DNA of 64,000 nt from Streptomyces lateritius (GCF_014649715.1 NZ_BMTO01000012.1:188843-252842); one strand, 5' to 3'. Shown: positions 47,766 to 56,409, counted from the stretch's first letter. A program made the numbers and translations. Notes: a model not told the origin generated them from the letters alone.

Positions 47766-49241
47766 ATGACCCAGTCGTCAGTGGAGCCCAAGACCGCCTC
47801 GGAGGACGCGGGCCCCGGCTCGAACGTCCCCGCCGGCCGCTCTTGGCTCGACCGGTACTTTCACATCTCGGAGAGAGGATCCACCGTCGCGACGGAGATC
47901 CGCGGCGGCGTCACCACCTTCATGGCGATGGCGTACATTCTCCTGCTCAACCCCCTGATCCTCGGCGGCAAGGATGTGGCCGGCAACGTCCTCAGCCAGC
48001 CCGCCCTCATCACCGCGACCGCGCTCGCCGCCGCCGTGACCACTCTCCTGATGGGCTTCTGGGGCAAGGTCCCGCTCGCCCTGGCGGCCGGTCTCAGCGT
48101 CTCCGGTGTGATCTCCTCGCAGGTCATCGCGGTCATGACCTGGCCGCAGGCCATGGCCATGTGTGTGGCCTACGGTGTGGTGATCTGTCTCCTGGTGGTC
48201 ACCGGCCTCCGCGAGATGATCATGAACGCGATCCCGCTGGCGATCAAGCACGCGATCACCATAGGCATCGGCCTCTTCATCGCGATCATCGGCTTCGTCA
48301 AGGCCGGCTTCGTCCACGAGAACCCCGCCCCCGGCGGTGGCCCCGTGGCGCTCGGCCCGGCCGGTGAACTCATGGGCTGGCCGGTCCTCATCTTCGCCGT
48401 CACCCTCCTGCTGATCTTCGCGCTGCAGGCCCGCAACGTCCCCGGTGCCATCCTCATCGGCATCGTCGCGGGCACCGTCATCGCCATGATCGTCAACGCC
48501 GTCGCCGACATCCCGGCCAAGGGCGCGGGCGCCTGGTTCGCCGGCGCTCCGGAGCTCAACGGCAGCGCCGTCTCCGCACCGGACTTCTCGCTCATCGGCG
48601 ATGTGTCCTTCAGCGGCTGGGGCGACGTCGGCTACATCACGATCACCATGATCGTCTTCACCCTGGTCCTGGCCGGCTTCTTCGACGCCATGGCCACCAT
48701 CATCGGTGTCGGCTCCGAGGCCAACCTGGCCGACGACAAGGGCCGCATGCCGGGTCTCTCCAAGGCCCTCTTCATCGACGGCGCCGGCGGTGTCATCGGC
48801 GGCGTGGGCGGCGGCTCCGGCCAGACCGTCTTCGTCGAGTCGGCCACCGGCGTCGGCGAGGGTGCCCGCACGGGCCTGTCCTCCGTCGTCACCGGCGTCT
48901 TCTTCGCGGCCTGCCTCTTCTTCACCCCGCTCACCGCGATCGTCCCCGCCGAGGTCGCCTCCGCGGCCCTGGTCGTCATCGGCGCGATGATGATGCAGAA
49001 CGCCAAGCACGTCGACTGGAGCGACCGCTCCGTGGCGATCCCGGTGTTCCTCACCGTGGTCCTCATGCCGTTCACGTACACCATCACCACGGGTGTCGCG
49101 GCCGGTGTCATCTCCTACGCCGTCATCAAGGTGGCGCAGGGCAAGGCACGCGAGGTGGGCGCCTTCATGTGGGGCCTGACCGCGATCTTCGTGGTGTACT
49201 TCGCGATCCATCCGATCGAGAGCTGGCTCGGCGTCGGCTGA
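47766..49241 (+). CDS. NCS2 family purine permease
   Basis: A 491-residue membrane protein of the nucleobase-cation-symport-2 (AzgA-like/NCS2) family with about 12-14 helices. Diagnostic stretches are ATEIRGGVTTFMAMAYILLL (start of the AzgA-type family), AIKHAITIGIGLFIAIIGFV, DAMATIIGVGSEANLADDKG and SGQTVFVESATGVGEGARTG. Family members import adenine, guanine, hypoxanthine or xanthine with protons. Position between xanthine dehydrogenase and XdhC suggests uptake of xanthine or hypoxanthine for breakdown. ATG 47766 has GGGAGTAGG upstream. Confidence 0.9.
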   Translation: MTQSSVEPKTASEDAGPGSNVPAGRSWLDRYFHISERGSTVATEIRGGVTTFMAMAYILLLNPLILGGKDVAGNVLSQPALITATALAAAVTTLLMGFWGKVPLALAAGLSVSGVISSQVIAVMTWPQAMAMCVAYGVVICLLVVTGLREMIMNAIPLAIKHAITIGIGLFIAIIGFVKAGFVHENPAPGGGPVALGPAGELMGWPVLIFAVTLLLIFALQARNVPGAILIGIVAGTVIAMIVNAVADIPAKGAGAWFAGAPELNGSAVSAPDFSLIGDVSFSGWGDVGYITITMIVFTLVLAGFFDAMATIIGVGSEANLADDKGRMPGLSKALFIDGAGGVIGGVGGGSGQTVFVESATGVGEGARTGLSSVVTGVFFAACLFFTPLTAIVPAEVASAALVVIGAMMMQNAKHVDWSDRSVAIPVFLTVVLMPFTYTITTGVAAGVISYAVIKVAQGKAREVGAFMWGLTAIFVVYFAIHPIESWLGVG

Positions 49242-49283
49242 CGTCGCACCGCCGCCCTCCCCACACGCATCGAGGAGTTCGAC

Positions 49284-50420
49284 ATGCTGGACATCGCCGA
49301 AGAGCTGCACCGGTGGGTCGAGCAGGGACGCACGTTCGCCGTCGCCACCGTGGTGGCGGTCGGCGGCAGCGCGCCCCGGCAGCCGGGCGCCGCACTCGCC
49401 GTCGACAGCGACGGCACGGCGATCGGATCCGTCTCCGGCGGGTGTGTGGAGGGCGCGGTCTACGAGCTGTGCCAACAGGCTCTCGAGGACGGCAAGACCG
49501 TCGTCGAGCGTTTCGGGTACAGCGACGAGGATGCCTTCGCCGTGGGTCTGACCTGCGGCGGGGTCATCGACATCCTCGTCACGCCGGTCCACGGCGGGGT
49601 CCTCCCCGCCGCACTGGCGGTGGCGGCGGCCAAGGCGCCGGCGGCCCTGGCCCGGATCGTCTCCGGGCCCGAGGAGCTGATGGGGCGGGCGCTGCTCGTC
49701 CGCCCCGACGGTTCGTACGAAGGGGGCCTCGGCGGCCACCCCGAGCTGGACCGCACCGCGGCGGACGAGGCCCGCGCCATGCTGGACGCCGGCCGGACCG
49801 GCACCGTGGAGATCGGCGAGGACGGCAGCCGGTGCGGCCGGCCGCTCACCCTCCTCGTCGAATCCTCCGTCCCCGCACCCCGCATGATCGTCTTCGGCGC
49901 GATCGACTTCGCCTCCGCGCTGGTCCGGGTCGGTAAGTTCCTCGGCTACCAGGTGACCGTCTGCGACGCGCGCCCGGTCTTCGCGACCCCGGCCCGCTTC
50001 CCCGATGCCGACGAGATCGTCGTCGAATGGCCCCACCGCTACCTGGAGTCGACCGACATCGACGCGCGGACCGTCCTGTGCGTGCTCACCCACGACGCCA
50101 AGTTCGACGTCCCCCTCCTGGAAGCCGCCCTGAGGCTTCCCGTCGCCTACATCGGCGCGATGGGCTCCCGCCGCACCCACGAGGACCGCAACAAGCGCCT
50201 GCGCGAGGTCGGCGTCACCGAACTCGAACTGGCCCGGCTGCGCTCCCCGATAGGCCTCGACCTCGGCGCCCGCACCCCGGAGGAGACGGCGCTGTCCATC
50301 GCCGCCGAGATCGTCGCCAACCGCCGCGGCGGTTCCGGTGCCTCCCTGACGGGCGCCCACACCCCGATCCACCACGACGGCCCGCGCGCACCCGCCGGAC
50401 GGATAGGTTCCGTCGCCTGA
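49284..50420 (+). CDS. XdhC/CoxF family molybdenum-cofactor sulfuration protein
   Basis: A 378-residue protein. The N-terminal XdhC domain shows VEQGRTFAVATVVAVGGSAP and SVSGGCVEGAVYELCQQALE, with GLTCGGVIDILV further on; the Cys in GGC is conserved. The C-terminal Rossmann domain includes RMIVFGAIDFASALVRVGKF and VAYIGAMGSRRTHEDRN. XdhC binds Moco, promotes its sulfuration and hands it to the catalytic subunit. ATG 49284 has GAGGAG upstream, 42 bp after the permease stop, probably the same transcript. Confidence 0.92.
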   Translation: MLDIAEELHRWVEQGRTFAVATVVAVGGSAPRQPGAALAVDSDGTAIGSVSGGCVEGAVYELCQQALEDGKTVVERFGYSDEDAFAVGLTCGGVIDILVTPVHGGVLPAALAVAAAKAPAALARIVSGPEELMGRALLVRPDGSYEGGLGGHPELDRTAADEARAMLDAGRTGTVEIGEDGSRCGRPLTLLVESSVPAPRMIVFGAIDFASALVRVGKFLGYQVTVCDARPVFATPARFPDADEIVVEWPHRYLESTDIDARTVLCVLTHDAKFDVPLLEAALRLPVAYIGAMGSRRTHEDRNKRLREVGVTELELARLRSPIGLDLGARTPEETALSIAAEIVANRRGGSGASLTGAHTPIHHDGPRAPAGRIGSVA

Positions 50421-50452
50421 CCTCGCCTGACCTCGCCTGACCTCGCCTGACT
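50413..50452 (+). repeat. Four 10-bp tandem units at the 3' end of the xdhC gene
   Basis: TCGCCTGACC is repeated four times (50413-50452, last unit ending ACT). The first unit contains the xdhC stop codon, and each later unit places a further TGA in the same spacing, so the repeat forms the start of the 3' untranslated region. Confidence 0.9.
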
Positions 50453-50521
50453 TCGCCCGGAGCTGGCCTGATCTGATCCGCCCGACCGGGGCTCGAGGCG
50501 GGGAGCGCTAGGGTCCGCAAC

Positions 50522-51742
50522 ATGGACATTCGTGACGTACCAGAAGCGCATCTCGACCGGGCCCTCGACCTCGCGTACCTCGTCTTCCACGAGCGTCCGG
50601 AAGAGGAGAAGCGCAAGCACCACCGTGAACTGCTGATGCCGTGCGAGCGGATCGGGGCCTACGACGGCGAGACGCTGGTCGGCTTCGTCGCCGCCCACCG
50701 CTTCACCCTCTCCGTGCCCGGCGGTGATCTGCCCTGCCCCGGCCTGACCTTCGTCTCGGTCGCGCCCACCCACCGGCGCCGCGGCGTGCTCTCCGCCATG
50801 CTCGCCGAGCTGTACGCCCGGTGCGCCGAGCGGGCCGTGCCGATCGCCGCGCTCTGGGCCTCCGAGGACGCCATCTACGGCCGGTTCGGATTCGGGTCCG
50901 CCACCCAGGGAGCCTCCGTCGAGATCGACTCCCGGCGCCCCCTCGCCCTGCGCATCGACCCGGACGAGCGTCCCCTGCGGCTGATCGACCCGGCCGACGC
51001 GCCCGCCGCCATCGGCCCGTTCTACGAGAGCACGCGCGTTTACCGGGCCGGCCGGATCGCCCGCGACCAGGAGCGGTGGAGCGGTGAATGGCTCCCCGAC
51101 GAGGCCGAGGAGGACGACGCGCTCTCCCCGCCCCGGATCGTGGCCCTCGGCGAGCCGATCGCCGGCTACGCCGTCTACCGCACCAAGGGCGAGAACGAGG
51201 ACGCCGGTACGCCCGCCCTGGTCCGCGTCGACGAGGTGGAGGCCGAGACCCCCGCCGTCGCCGCCGCGCTCTGGCGCTACCTCGCCTCGATCGACCTCAC
51301 CGACACCGTCCGCGCCTGGGGCAGGCCGCTCGACGACCCCCTGTTCCTCTTCGCCGCGGACCGCGACCAGGTGAAGGTGACCAGGGTCAGCCCCGCCCTT
51401 TGGGTGCGGCTGATCGATGTCGGCGCGGTGCTGACCGCGCGGAGCTGGGCCGCCCGGGCCGAGCTTGTCCTGGAGGTGCGCGACAACCGGATCCCGGCCA
51501 ACTCCGGCCGTTTCCGCCTCACCACGGACGCCGCCGCCGGGGGCGCACGGTACGAGCCGACCGTCGACCCGGCCGACCTCGCCCTCGACGTCCGGGACCT
51601 CGGCGCCTGCTGCCTCGGCGGCACCCGGGTCGTGGACCTGGTCGCCGCGGGGCTGGTGGAGGAGCACACCCCGGGCGCGGCCGAGGAGTTCGACCACGCC
51701 CTGCGGACCGCCCGGCTCCCGCACACCGACGACGAGTTCTAA
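50522..51742 (+). CDS. Eis-like GNAT N-acetyltransferase
   Basis: A 406-residue tripartite protein of the Eis family: N-terminal GNAT domain with FVSVAPTHRRRGVLSAMLAE (acetyl-CoA loop HRRRG), a second divergent GNAT domain, and a C-terminal SCP2-like domain (VRDNRIPANSGRFRLTTDAA, ending DEF, the carboxyl end used in Eis catalysis). Eis enzymes acetylate aminoglycosides or protein lysines; the substrate here is unknown. ATG 50522 follows TAGGGT by 7 nt, a leaderless arrangement. Its stop overlaps the convergent small gene by 3 nt. Confidence 0.9.
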   Translation: MDIRDVPEAHLDRALDLAYLVFHERPEEEKRKHHRELLMPCERIGAYDGETLVGFVAAHRFTLSVPGGDLPCPGLTFVSVAPTHRRRGVLSAMLAELYARCAERAVPIAALWASEDAIYGRFGFGSATQGASVEIDSRRPLALRIDPDERPLRLIDPADAPAAIGPFYESTRVYRAGRIARDQERWSGEWLPDEAEEDDALSPPRIVALGEPIAGYAVYRTKGENEDAGTPALVRVDEVEAETPAVAAALWRYLASIDLTDTVRAWGRPLDDPLFLFAADRDQVKVTRVSPALWVRLIDVGAVLTARSWAARAELVLEVRDNRIPANSGRFRLTTDAAAGGARYEPTVDPADLALDVRDLGACCLGGTRVVDLVAAGLVEEHTPGAAEEFDHALRTARLPHTDDEF

Positions 51743-51987
51743 CGGATCAGGCCACGGAGGTGCGCGCAGGCCTCCGCCTCCGTGGCGTGCGTGGCCACCG
51801 GCTCGTGCACGCCCCGTTCGTACACCCCCGTCTCCCAGCCCCCGCCGTCCGGCGCGCTGCGCAGGTATACGAAGTCCGGTGGGGTGGGCGCCGGTTCGTG
51901 GACGCCCTCGATCCAGTAGTGACCATCGGGCACCCCGGCCTCGCGGAGTGCCCGGGCCAGCAGGGAACGGTTCAGGGAACGGTTCAC
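51739..51987 (-). CDS. 82-residue protein coupled to the TNT-domain gene; candidate immunity protein
   Basis: A small, mildly acidic protein beginning VNRSLNRSLLARALREAGVP and containing two related HEP words (EGVHEPAP and RGVHEPVA). I do not recognise a family. GTG 51987 overlaps the TNT gene's stop codon by 4 nt (GTGA), so the two are translated together in fixed order. Toxin genes are often followed by immunity genes in this way; M. tuberculosis TNT is neutralised by the unrelated-looking IFT protein. The immunity role is inferred from position only. A house-keeping partner is the alternative. Confidence 0.6.
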   Translation of the reverse strand: MNRSLNRSLLARALREAGVPDGHYWIEGVHEPAPTPPDFVYLRSAPDGGGWETGVYERGVHEPVATHATEAEACAHLRGLIR

Positions 51988-52712
51988 GTGGTGACGGGCT
52001 TGAGGTAACCGTGGTCGAGGAGCCACCTGACGTTCAGCCGCTGACCCTCGCCCGGGTTCAGGAAGGCGGGGTCCAGCTTGATCTGGCGGCCGCCGCCAGG
52101 CTGCTCGAACCAGGGGGCGATCCCACCCTCCCAGACGGTGAACGGCTTCGTCACCTCGTACAGGTGGTAGTCGCAGGGGAAGGCCGCGTCCCGGGTGTTC
52201 AGGTTCTGCGGCGGGAGCGCGCGCTCGGCGTACAGATCGCCGGCCGGCGCGAGGTACGCGCCGTACTCCGAGCCGAAGCGGTCCAGCCGCTCGCCCTCTT
52301 CCAGGACGTCCGGCGCCTTGTCCAGCTCGCCGTTGACCTCCGCGAAGCCGTCGTTCGGCGGGTATTTCCAGCTGCCGGTGTCGGCCGGGCCCTCCCAGTA
52401 CTTCTTCAGGAAGTCCGCCGACGAGAGCTTCCCGGTGCGCTGGTAGTGACGGAGCAGCGGACCCACCGGCTCCTGCTTCTTCTTCGGCAGGTACCTCGGG
52501 CCGAGCCGCTTGTCGCCCTCGAACTCGCCGGTGCACGGCGCGGGCGGCACGACGGCCGTCGACCGGGCCGCCGCGGAGGCTGGGGGTCCCCCCTGCTCGA
52601 AGGGCGTGGGGGAGGGTGCGGCCTGCGCCGCGGGGGCGGTCGCCAGCGCCGCGGTGACGCCCATCGCGGCGAGTACGGCACGGATCCTCAGGTCGGTACG
52701 GCTGCGCTCCAC
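51984..52712 (-). CDS. Secreted TNT-domain protein (NAD+ glycohydrolase fold)
   Basis: A 242-residue secreted protein. The signal peptide is VLAAMGVTAALATAPAAQA with cleavage near residue 31. The C-terminal 130 residues match the tuberculosis necrotizing toxin domain: KYPPNDGFAEV, RLDRFGSEYGAYLAPAGD, ERALPPQNL, HLYEVTKPFTVWEGGIAPWF and EQPGGGRQIKL, the last with the catalytic-type Gln. TNT domains hydrolyse NAD+. GTG 52712 is preferred because AGGGAGA lies 8 nt upstream and the signal peptide is then normal; GTG 52739 is possible. There is no export/ESX partner here, so Sec secretion is expected. Confidence 0.85.
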   Translation of the reverse strand: MERSRTDLRIRAVLAAMGVTAALATAPAAQAAPSPTPFEQGGPPASAAARSTAVVPPAPCTGEFEGDKRLGPRYLPKKKQEPVGPLLRHYQRTGKLSSADFLKKYWEGPADTGSWKYPPNDGFAEVNGELDKAPDVLEEGERLDRFGSEYGAYLAPAGDLYAERALPPQNLNTRDAAFPCDYHLYEVTKPFTVWEGGIAPWFEQPGGGRQIKLDPAFLNPGEGQRLNVRWLLDHGYLKPVTT

Positions 52713-52829
52713 GAGGCGGTCTCCCTGGGTGTCGGGCACGGTCGATGCCAGGCAGACAGTAGTGGATCATATGCGAAGAGTGACTAAAGAAGGGCGCGTA
52801 TCGGCCAGAAGCCGCAGAGGAAGGGCGGT

Positions 52830-53435
52830 TCAGCCCTTGCGCAGGCCGTTCAGGAGCAGCTCCGCCAGCTGTTCGTACGCCTCCGCGTCGGCGAGTCCGG
52901 TCGTCGCGGCGACCTGTCGCTGCTGGATGCGGACCATGACGGAGGCGATGACATCGGCCGCGAAGGTCACGTGGACCTCGCGGAAGACGCCGGCGGTCAC
53001 GCCCTCCTCGATCAGCTGCTGCACCCGGCCCGCCGCCGCCCGCGTGTTGCGTTCGTAGACCTCGGCGGCCGGCTCGAAGGCGGCGACGTCGTCGAAGAAC
53101 CGGGGGGAGACCGGTGCCAGTTCCGCCGCGACCGCGCGCAGATACGCCGCCAGGCGTTCCGCCGGCTCCTTCTCGGCCGCGAGGACCGCCTCGACCCGGG
53201 TGGTCGCGCGCCGGAAGAAGTGGACCACCGCCGCCCGGACGAGCTGTTCCTTGCTGCCCGCCAGGCCGTACAGGGTGCGCTTGGAACAGCGCAGCCGGGC
53301 GGCGAGATCGTCCAGGGTCAGCTGGGCGAAGCCCTCGCCGACCAGGAGGGCCACCAGCTCCTCGAACAGGGCGGACCGGCGGGCCGCGCCGCGGCCCGTC
53401 AGCTTCGGAGCGTCGGCGGCTGAGGTCTCGATCAC
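52830..53435 (-). CDS. TetR family regulator, divergent from acyl-CoA dehydrogenase
   Basis: A 201-residue regulator. The HTH is FEELVALLVGEGFAQLTLDD then LAARLRCSKRTLYGLAGSKE (Cys/Lys variant of the usual recognition helix). The remaining 140 residues form the helical ligand domain. It diverges from the acyl-CoA dehydrogenase gene at 53560; the 124-bp gap contains two related dyads (53500-53540) that are candidate operators. Acyl-CoA or a related thioester is a plausible ligand. GTG 53435 is the first sensible start. Confidence 0.85.
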   Translation of the reverse strand: MIETSAADAPKLTGRGAARRSALFEELVALLVGEGFAQLTLDDLAARLRCSKRTLYGLAGSKEQLVRAAVVHFFRRATTRVEAVLAAEKEPAERLAAYLRAVAAELAPVSPRFFDDVAAFEPAAEVYERNTRAAAGRVQQLIEEGVTAGVFREVHVTFAADVIASVMVRIQQRQVAATTGLADAEAYEQLAELLLNGLRKG

Positions 53436-53499
53436 CCGAACAGTATGCCGGTCGACCCGTTCCGGGGGTTACGGGAGGCCCCTTCTGCGCTACTCTCAA

Positions 53500-53540
53500 C
53501 GGTACTGCCGTACCGCCCCCAGTACCGCTTTGGCGGTGCT
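53500..53540. promoter_or_regulatory. Two related dyads, candidate operators of the divergent TetR
   Basis: CGGTACTGCCGTACCG (53500-53515) is a perfect dyad with a 4-bp centre. AGTACCGC-TTTG-GCGGTGCT (53521-53540) is a second dyad with one mismatch. Both share the half-site GGTACT/AGTACC and sit 20-60 bp before the acyl-CoA dehydrogenase ATG. Confidence 0.5.
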
Positions 53541-53559
53541 GAGTGTCACTGGAGTCGCC

Positions 53560-54705
53560 ATGGATGTCGACCGCCTGCTTCCCACCCCCGAGGCAGCGGA
53601 CCTCATCGCCCTCACCCGGGAGATCGCCGACAAGGAACTCTCTCCCCGGGTGGACGAGCACGAGGCCGCCGAGACGTACCCGGAAGGTCTGTTCACCACA
53701 CTCGGAGAGGCCGGACTGCTCGGCCTCGCGTACCCCGAGGAGTTCGGCGGCGGAGGCCAGCCGTACGAGGTGTACCTGCAGGTCCTGGAGGAGCTTGCGG
53801 CCCGCTGGGCGGCCGTCGCCGTCGCCACCAGCGTCCACACGCTCGCCTGCCACCCCCTGCACTCCTTCGGCACCGCGGAGCAGAAGGAGCGCTGGCTCCC
53901 CGCGATGCTCGCGGGCGAGACCATCGGCGGCTACAGCCTCTCCGAGCCCCAGGCCGGTTCCGACGCCGCCGCCCTCTCCTGCAAGGCCGAGCGCACCGAC
54001 GACGGCGCGGCGTACCGCATCACCGGCAACAAGGCCTGGATCACCCACGGCGGCAAGGCCGGCTTCTACGCCCTGTTCGCCCGCACGGCCCCCGGCAGCC
54101 ACGGCATCTCCTGCTTCCTCGCCCCCGGTGCGGCCGACGGCCTCACCTTCGGCAAGCCGGAGCGGAAGATGGGCCTCCAGGCCGTCCCCACCACCTCGGC
54201 CCACTGGGACGGAGCGCTGCTCGACTCCGACCGGCTCATCGGTGACGAGGGTCAGGGCCTCCAGATCGCGTTCAGCGCGCTCGACTGCGGCCGCCTCGGC
54301 ATCGCCGCCTGTGCCACCGGGCTGGCGCAGGCGGCCCTCGACGCCGCCGTCGACTACGCCAACGAGCGCACCACCTTCGGCCGCCGGATCGTCGATCACC
54401 AGGGCCTCGGCTTCCTGCTCGCCGACATGGCCGCCGCCGTCGACTCCGCCCGCGCCACCTACCTCGACGCGGCCCGTCGCCGGGACCTCGGCCGACCCTT
54501 CAGCCGGCAGGCCAGCGTGGCCAAGCTGATCGCGACCGACGCCGCCATGAAGGTGACCACGGACGCGGTACAGGTACTCGGCGGGTATGGCTACACCCGC
54601 GACTTCCCCGTCGAGCGCTACATGCGCGAAGCGAAGATCATGCAGATCTTCGAGGGGACGAACCAGATCCAGCGGCTCGTCATCAGCCGCGGGCTCGCCC
54701 GCTGA
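53560..54705 (+). CDS. Acyl-CoA dehydrogenase
   Basis: A 381-residue FAD enzyme of normal length. Motifs: YSLSEPQAGSDAAALSCKAE, ITGNKAWITHGGKAGFYALF, a central FGRRIVDHQGLGFLLADMAA, VLGGYGYTRDFPVERYMREA and the catalytic-base segment QIFEGTNQIQRLVISRG (Glu). It oxidises an acyl-CoA to the enoyl-CoA and passes electrons to ETF (etfBA at 56943-58720). ATG 53560 has GGAG 5 nt upstream. With the HSD10-type gene downstream it may serve branched-chain or short-chain acyl-CoA breakdown; the chain preference cannot be read directly. Confidence 0.9.
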   Translation: MDVDRLLPTPEAADLIALTREIADKELSPRVDEHEAAETYPEGLFTTLGEAGLLGLAYPEEFGGGGQPYEVYLQVLEELAARWAAVAVATSVHTLACHPLHSFGTAEQKERWLPAMLAGETIGGYSLSEPQAGSDAAALSCKAERTDDGAAYRITGNKAWITHGGKAGFYALFARTAPGSHGISCFLAPGAADGLTFGKPERKMGLQAVPTTSAHWDGALLDSDRLIGDEGQGLQIAFSALDCGRLGIAACATGLAQAALDAAVDYANERTTFGRRIVDHQGLGFLLADMAAAVDSARATYLDAARRRDLGRPFSRQASVAKLIATDAAMKVTTDAVQVLGGYGYTRDFPVERYMREAKIMQIFEGTNQIQRLVISRGLAR

Positions 54706-54723
54706 CCGGCTCGACCGCCACCC

Positions 54724-54782
54724 CGCTCGACGACCCTTCGCACACGCCACTCGACGATCCGCTCGACGACCCTTCGCACACG
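54724..54782 (+). repeat. 23-bp direct repeat between acyl-CoA dehydrogenase and SDR genes
   Basis: The 23-bp word starting CGCTCGACGACCCTTCG occurs at 54724-54746 and 54760-54782, period 36. It fills most of the 90-bp gap before the SDR ribosome binding site and may be a duplicated leader segment. Confidence 0.85.
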
Positions 54783-54795
54783 ATCGAGGAGTTCC

Positions 54796-55557
54796 ATGGA
54801 CATCGCCGGCTCCGCCGCGCTCGTCACCGGCGCCGCATCCGGCCTGGGTGCCGCCACCGCCGCCGCCCTCGCCGCCCGGGGCGCCACCGTCTACGGCCTG
54901 GACCTGGACAAGGCCGTCGCCGCGGCGGGGCCGCTCCCCGAGGGCGTCACCCTGCTCGCGGCCGACGTCACCGAGGAGGAGCCGGTCCGCGAAGCCCTCG
55001 CCCGGATCGAGGCGGACGGCGCCGAGCTGCGGCTCGCCGTCAACTGTGCCGGGATCGCCCCCTCGGCCCGCGTCCTGGGCCGCAAGGGACCGCACGACCT
55101 CGACCTCTTCCGTACGGTCCTGAACGTCAACCTGCTCGGCACGTTCAACGTGATGCGCCTGGCCGCCGAGGCCATCGCCCGTCAGGAGCCGGACGAGAAC
55201 GGCCAGCGCGGACTCGTGGTCAACACCGCCTCGATCGCCGCCTTCGAGGGCCAGGTCGGCCAGATCGCCTACGCCGCCTCCAAGGCGGGCGTCGCCGGCA
55301 TGACCGTCACCGCCGCCCGCGACCTCGCCCAGTTCGGCATCCGGGTCGTCACCGTCGCCCCCGGCATCGTCGACACCCCGATGATGGCCGGATTCAGCGA
55401 GGAGATCCGGGCCGGACTCGCCGCGAGCGTCACCTTCCCGCAGCGCCTGGCCAGGCCCGACGAGTACGCCCGGCTCGTCACGATGATCGCCGAGCACGAC
55501 TACCTCAACGGCGAGACGATCCGGATGGACGGCGCCCTGCGCATGGCCGCCCGCTGA
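54796..55557 (+). CDS. SDR-family 3-hydroxyacyl-CoA dehydrogenase (HSD10 type)
   Basis: A 253-residue short-chain dehydrogenase. NAD-binding motif TGAASGLGAATAAAL, NAG-type motif NCAGIAPSARVLG, the catalytic Ser in NTASIAAFEGQVGQIAY and the Tyr-x3-Lys in AYAASKAGVAG are all present, as is the HSD10-type ending LNGETIRMDGALRM. Members of this group oxidise 3-hydroxy-2-methylbutyryl-CoA and similar substrates in isoleucine and fatty-acid breakdown. ATG 54796 has GAGGAG upstream. It follows the acyl-CoA dehydrogenase in the same direction and is probably on its transcript. Confidence 0.88.
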   Translation: MDIAGSAALVTGAASGLGAATAAALAARGATVYGLDLDKAVAAAGPLPEGVTLLAADVTEEEPVREALARIEADGAELRLAVNCAGIAPSARVLGRKGPHDLDLFRTVLNVNLLGTFNVMRLAAEAIARQEPDENGQRGLVVNTASIAAFEGQVGQIAYAASKAGVAGMTVTAARDLAQFGIRVVTVAPGIVDTPMMAGFSEEIRAGLAASVTFPQRLARPDEYARLVTMIAEHDYLNGETIRMDGALRMAAR

Positions 55558-55592
55558 CCCTTGCTCCGGCTGCGCGACGCTGACCTGGCCCA

Positions 55593-55607
55593 TGGCACCA
55601 AGTGCCG
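55593..55607. promoter_or_regulatory. TGGCACT-type operator, site A (upstream of the TetR gene)
   Basis: TGGCACCAAGTGCCG matches the perfect dyad TGGCACTCAGTGCCA found at 56410 at 12 of 15 positions. It ends 21 bp before the -10 (TAGGTT, 55629-55634) of the leaderless TetR gene at 55641, consistent with autoregulation. Confidence 0.55.
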
Positions 55608-55640
55608 CTGCGAGAGGGGTCCGAGTGTTAGGTTCGGGGC

Positions 55641-56342
55641 ATGAGTACCCTCCCCGCCAAACCCTCGATGCGTGACTCCCTCGTCGCGGCGGCCTTCCAG
55701 CTCTTCCTGGAGCGCGGCTACGAGCAGACGACGGTCGACGACATCGTGAAGACCGCGGGGGTCGGCCGGCGCTCCTTCTTCCGGTACTTCCCGTCGAAGG
55801 AGGACGTGGTCTTCCCCGACCACGAGCAGTGCCTCGCCGACATGACCGAGTTCCTCGCCGCGAGCGCGGACACCGACGACCCGATGGCGCGGGTCTGCGA
55901 CGCCGCCCGGCTCGTGATGCGGATGTACGCCGAGAACCCCACGTTCTCCGTGCAGCGCTACCGCCTCACGCGCGAGGTCGCGGGCCTTCGGACGTACGAG
56001 CTCTCGGTCGTGTGGCGGTACGAGAAGACTCTCGGCGACTATCTGCGGAGCCGTTTCGCCGACCGCCGCGACGGGACCCTGCGCGCCAACGTGGTCGCCG
56101 CCGCGGTGGTCGCCGCGCACAACCACGCGCTGCGGCACTGGCTGCGCTCGGGCGGCGAGGGCGACCCGCTGGCCGAGGTGGACCGGGCCCTGGAGTTCGT
56201 CCGGGACACCTGGCGCCCGGACGGCGCAGCCCCCGAGACGCCCGCCGAGGAGGCCGAGGACGTCGTCGTGGTGATCACCAAGCGCTCCACCCCCATGTGG
56301 CGCGTGGTGCGCGAGGTGGAATCGAGCCTCGGTGAGGGCTGA
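55641..56342 (+). CDS. TetR family regulator, likely controller of the TGGCACT sites
   Basis: A 233-residue regulator. HTH: DSLVAAAFQLFLERGYEQTT then VDDIVKTAGVGRRSFFRYFP, a strong match to the acyl-CoA/mycofactocin-type TetR group. The last 40 residues form an acidic-hydrophobic tail (EEAEDVVVVITKRSTPMWR). ATG 55641 lies 6 nt after TAGGTT, so the mRNA is probably leaderless. Three copies of a TGGCACT-N-AGTGCCA-like dyad occur within 4.4 kb: before this gene, before the OB-fold gene and before acd-etfBA. It is the best candidate to bind them. Confidence 0.85.
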   Translation: MSTLPAKPSMRDSLVAAAFQLFLERGYEQTTVDDIVKTAGVGRRSFFRYFPSKEDVVFPDHEQCLADMTEFLAASADTDDPMARVCDAARLVMRMYAENPTFSVQRYRLTREVAGLRTYELSVVWRYEKTLGDYLRSRFADRRDGTLRANVVAAAVVAAHNHALRHWLRSGGEGDPLAEVDRALEFVRDTWRPDGAAPETPAEEAEDVVVVITKRSTPMWRVVREVESSLGEG

Positions 56343-56409
56343 GCGGACCCTCGCCGCACCCGCAGGGATCTCAGTGTCTCGAATTGAGGGAACTCAGGTC
56401 TTTATTTGA

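Noticed and set aside
47778..50375. 865-codon minus-strand open frame opposite the NCS2 and XdhC genes
   Set aside because: Composition is Asp/Gly/Glu/His-rich shadow sequence with no fold pattern.
51739..55593. 1,284-codon minus-strand open frame
   Set aside because: Only its last 82 codons (51739-51987) are a plausible gene; the rest is antisense to the SDR and acyl-CoA dehydrogenase genes and out of frame with the TNT gene.
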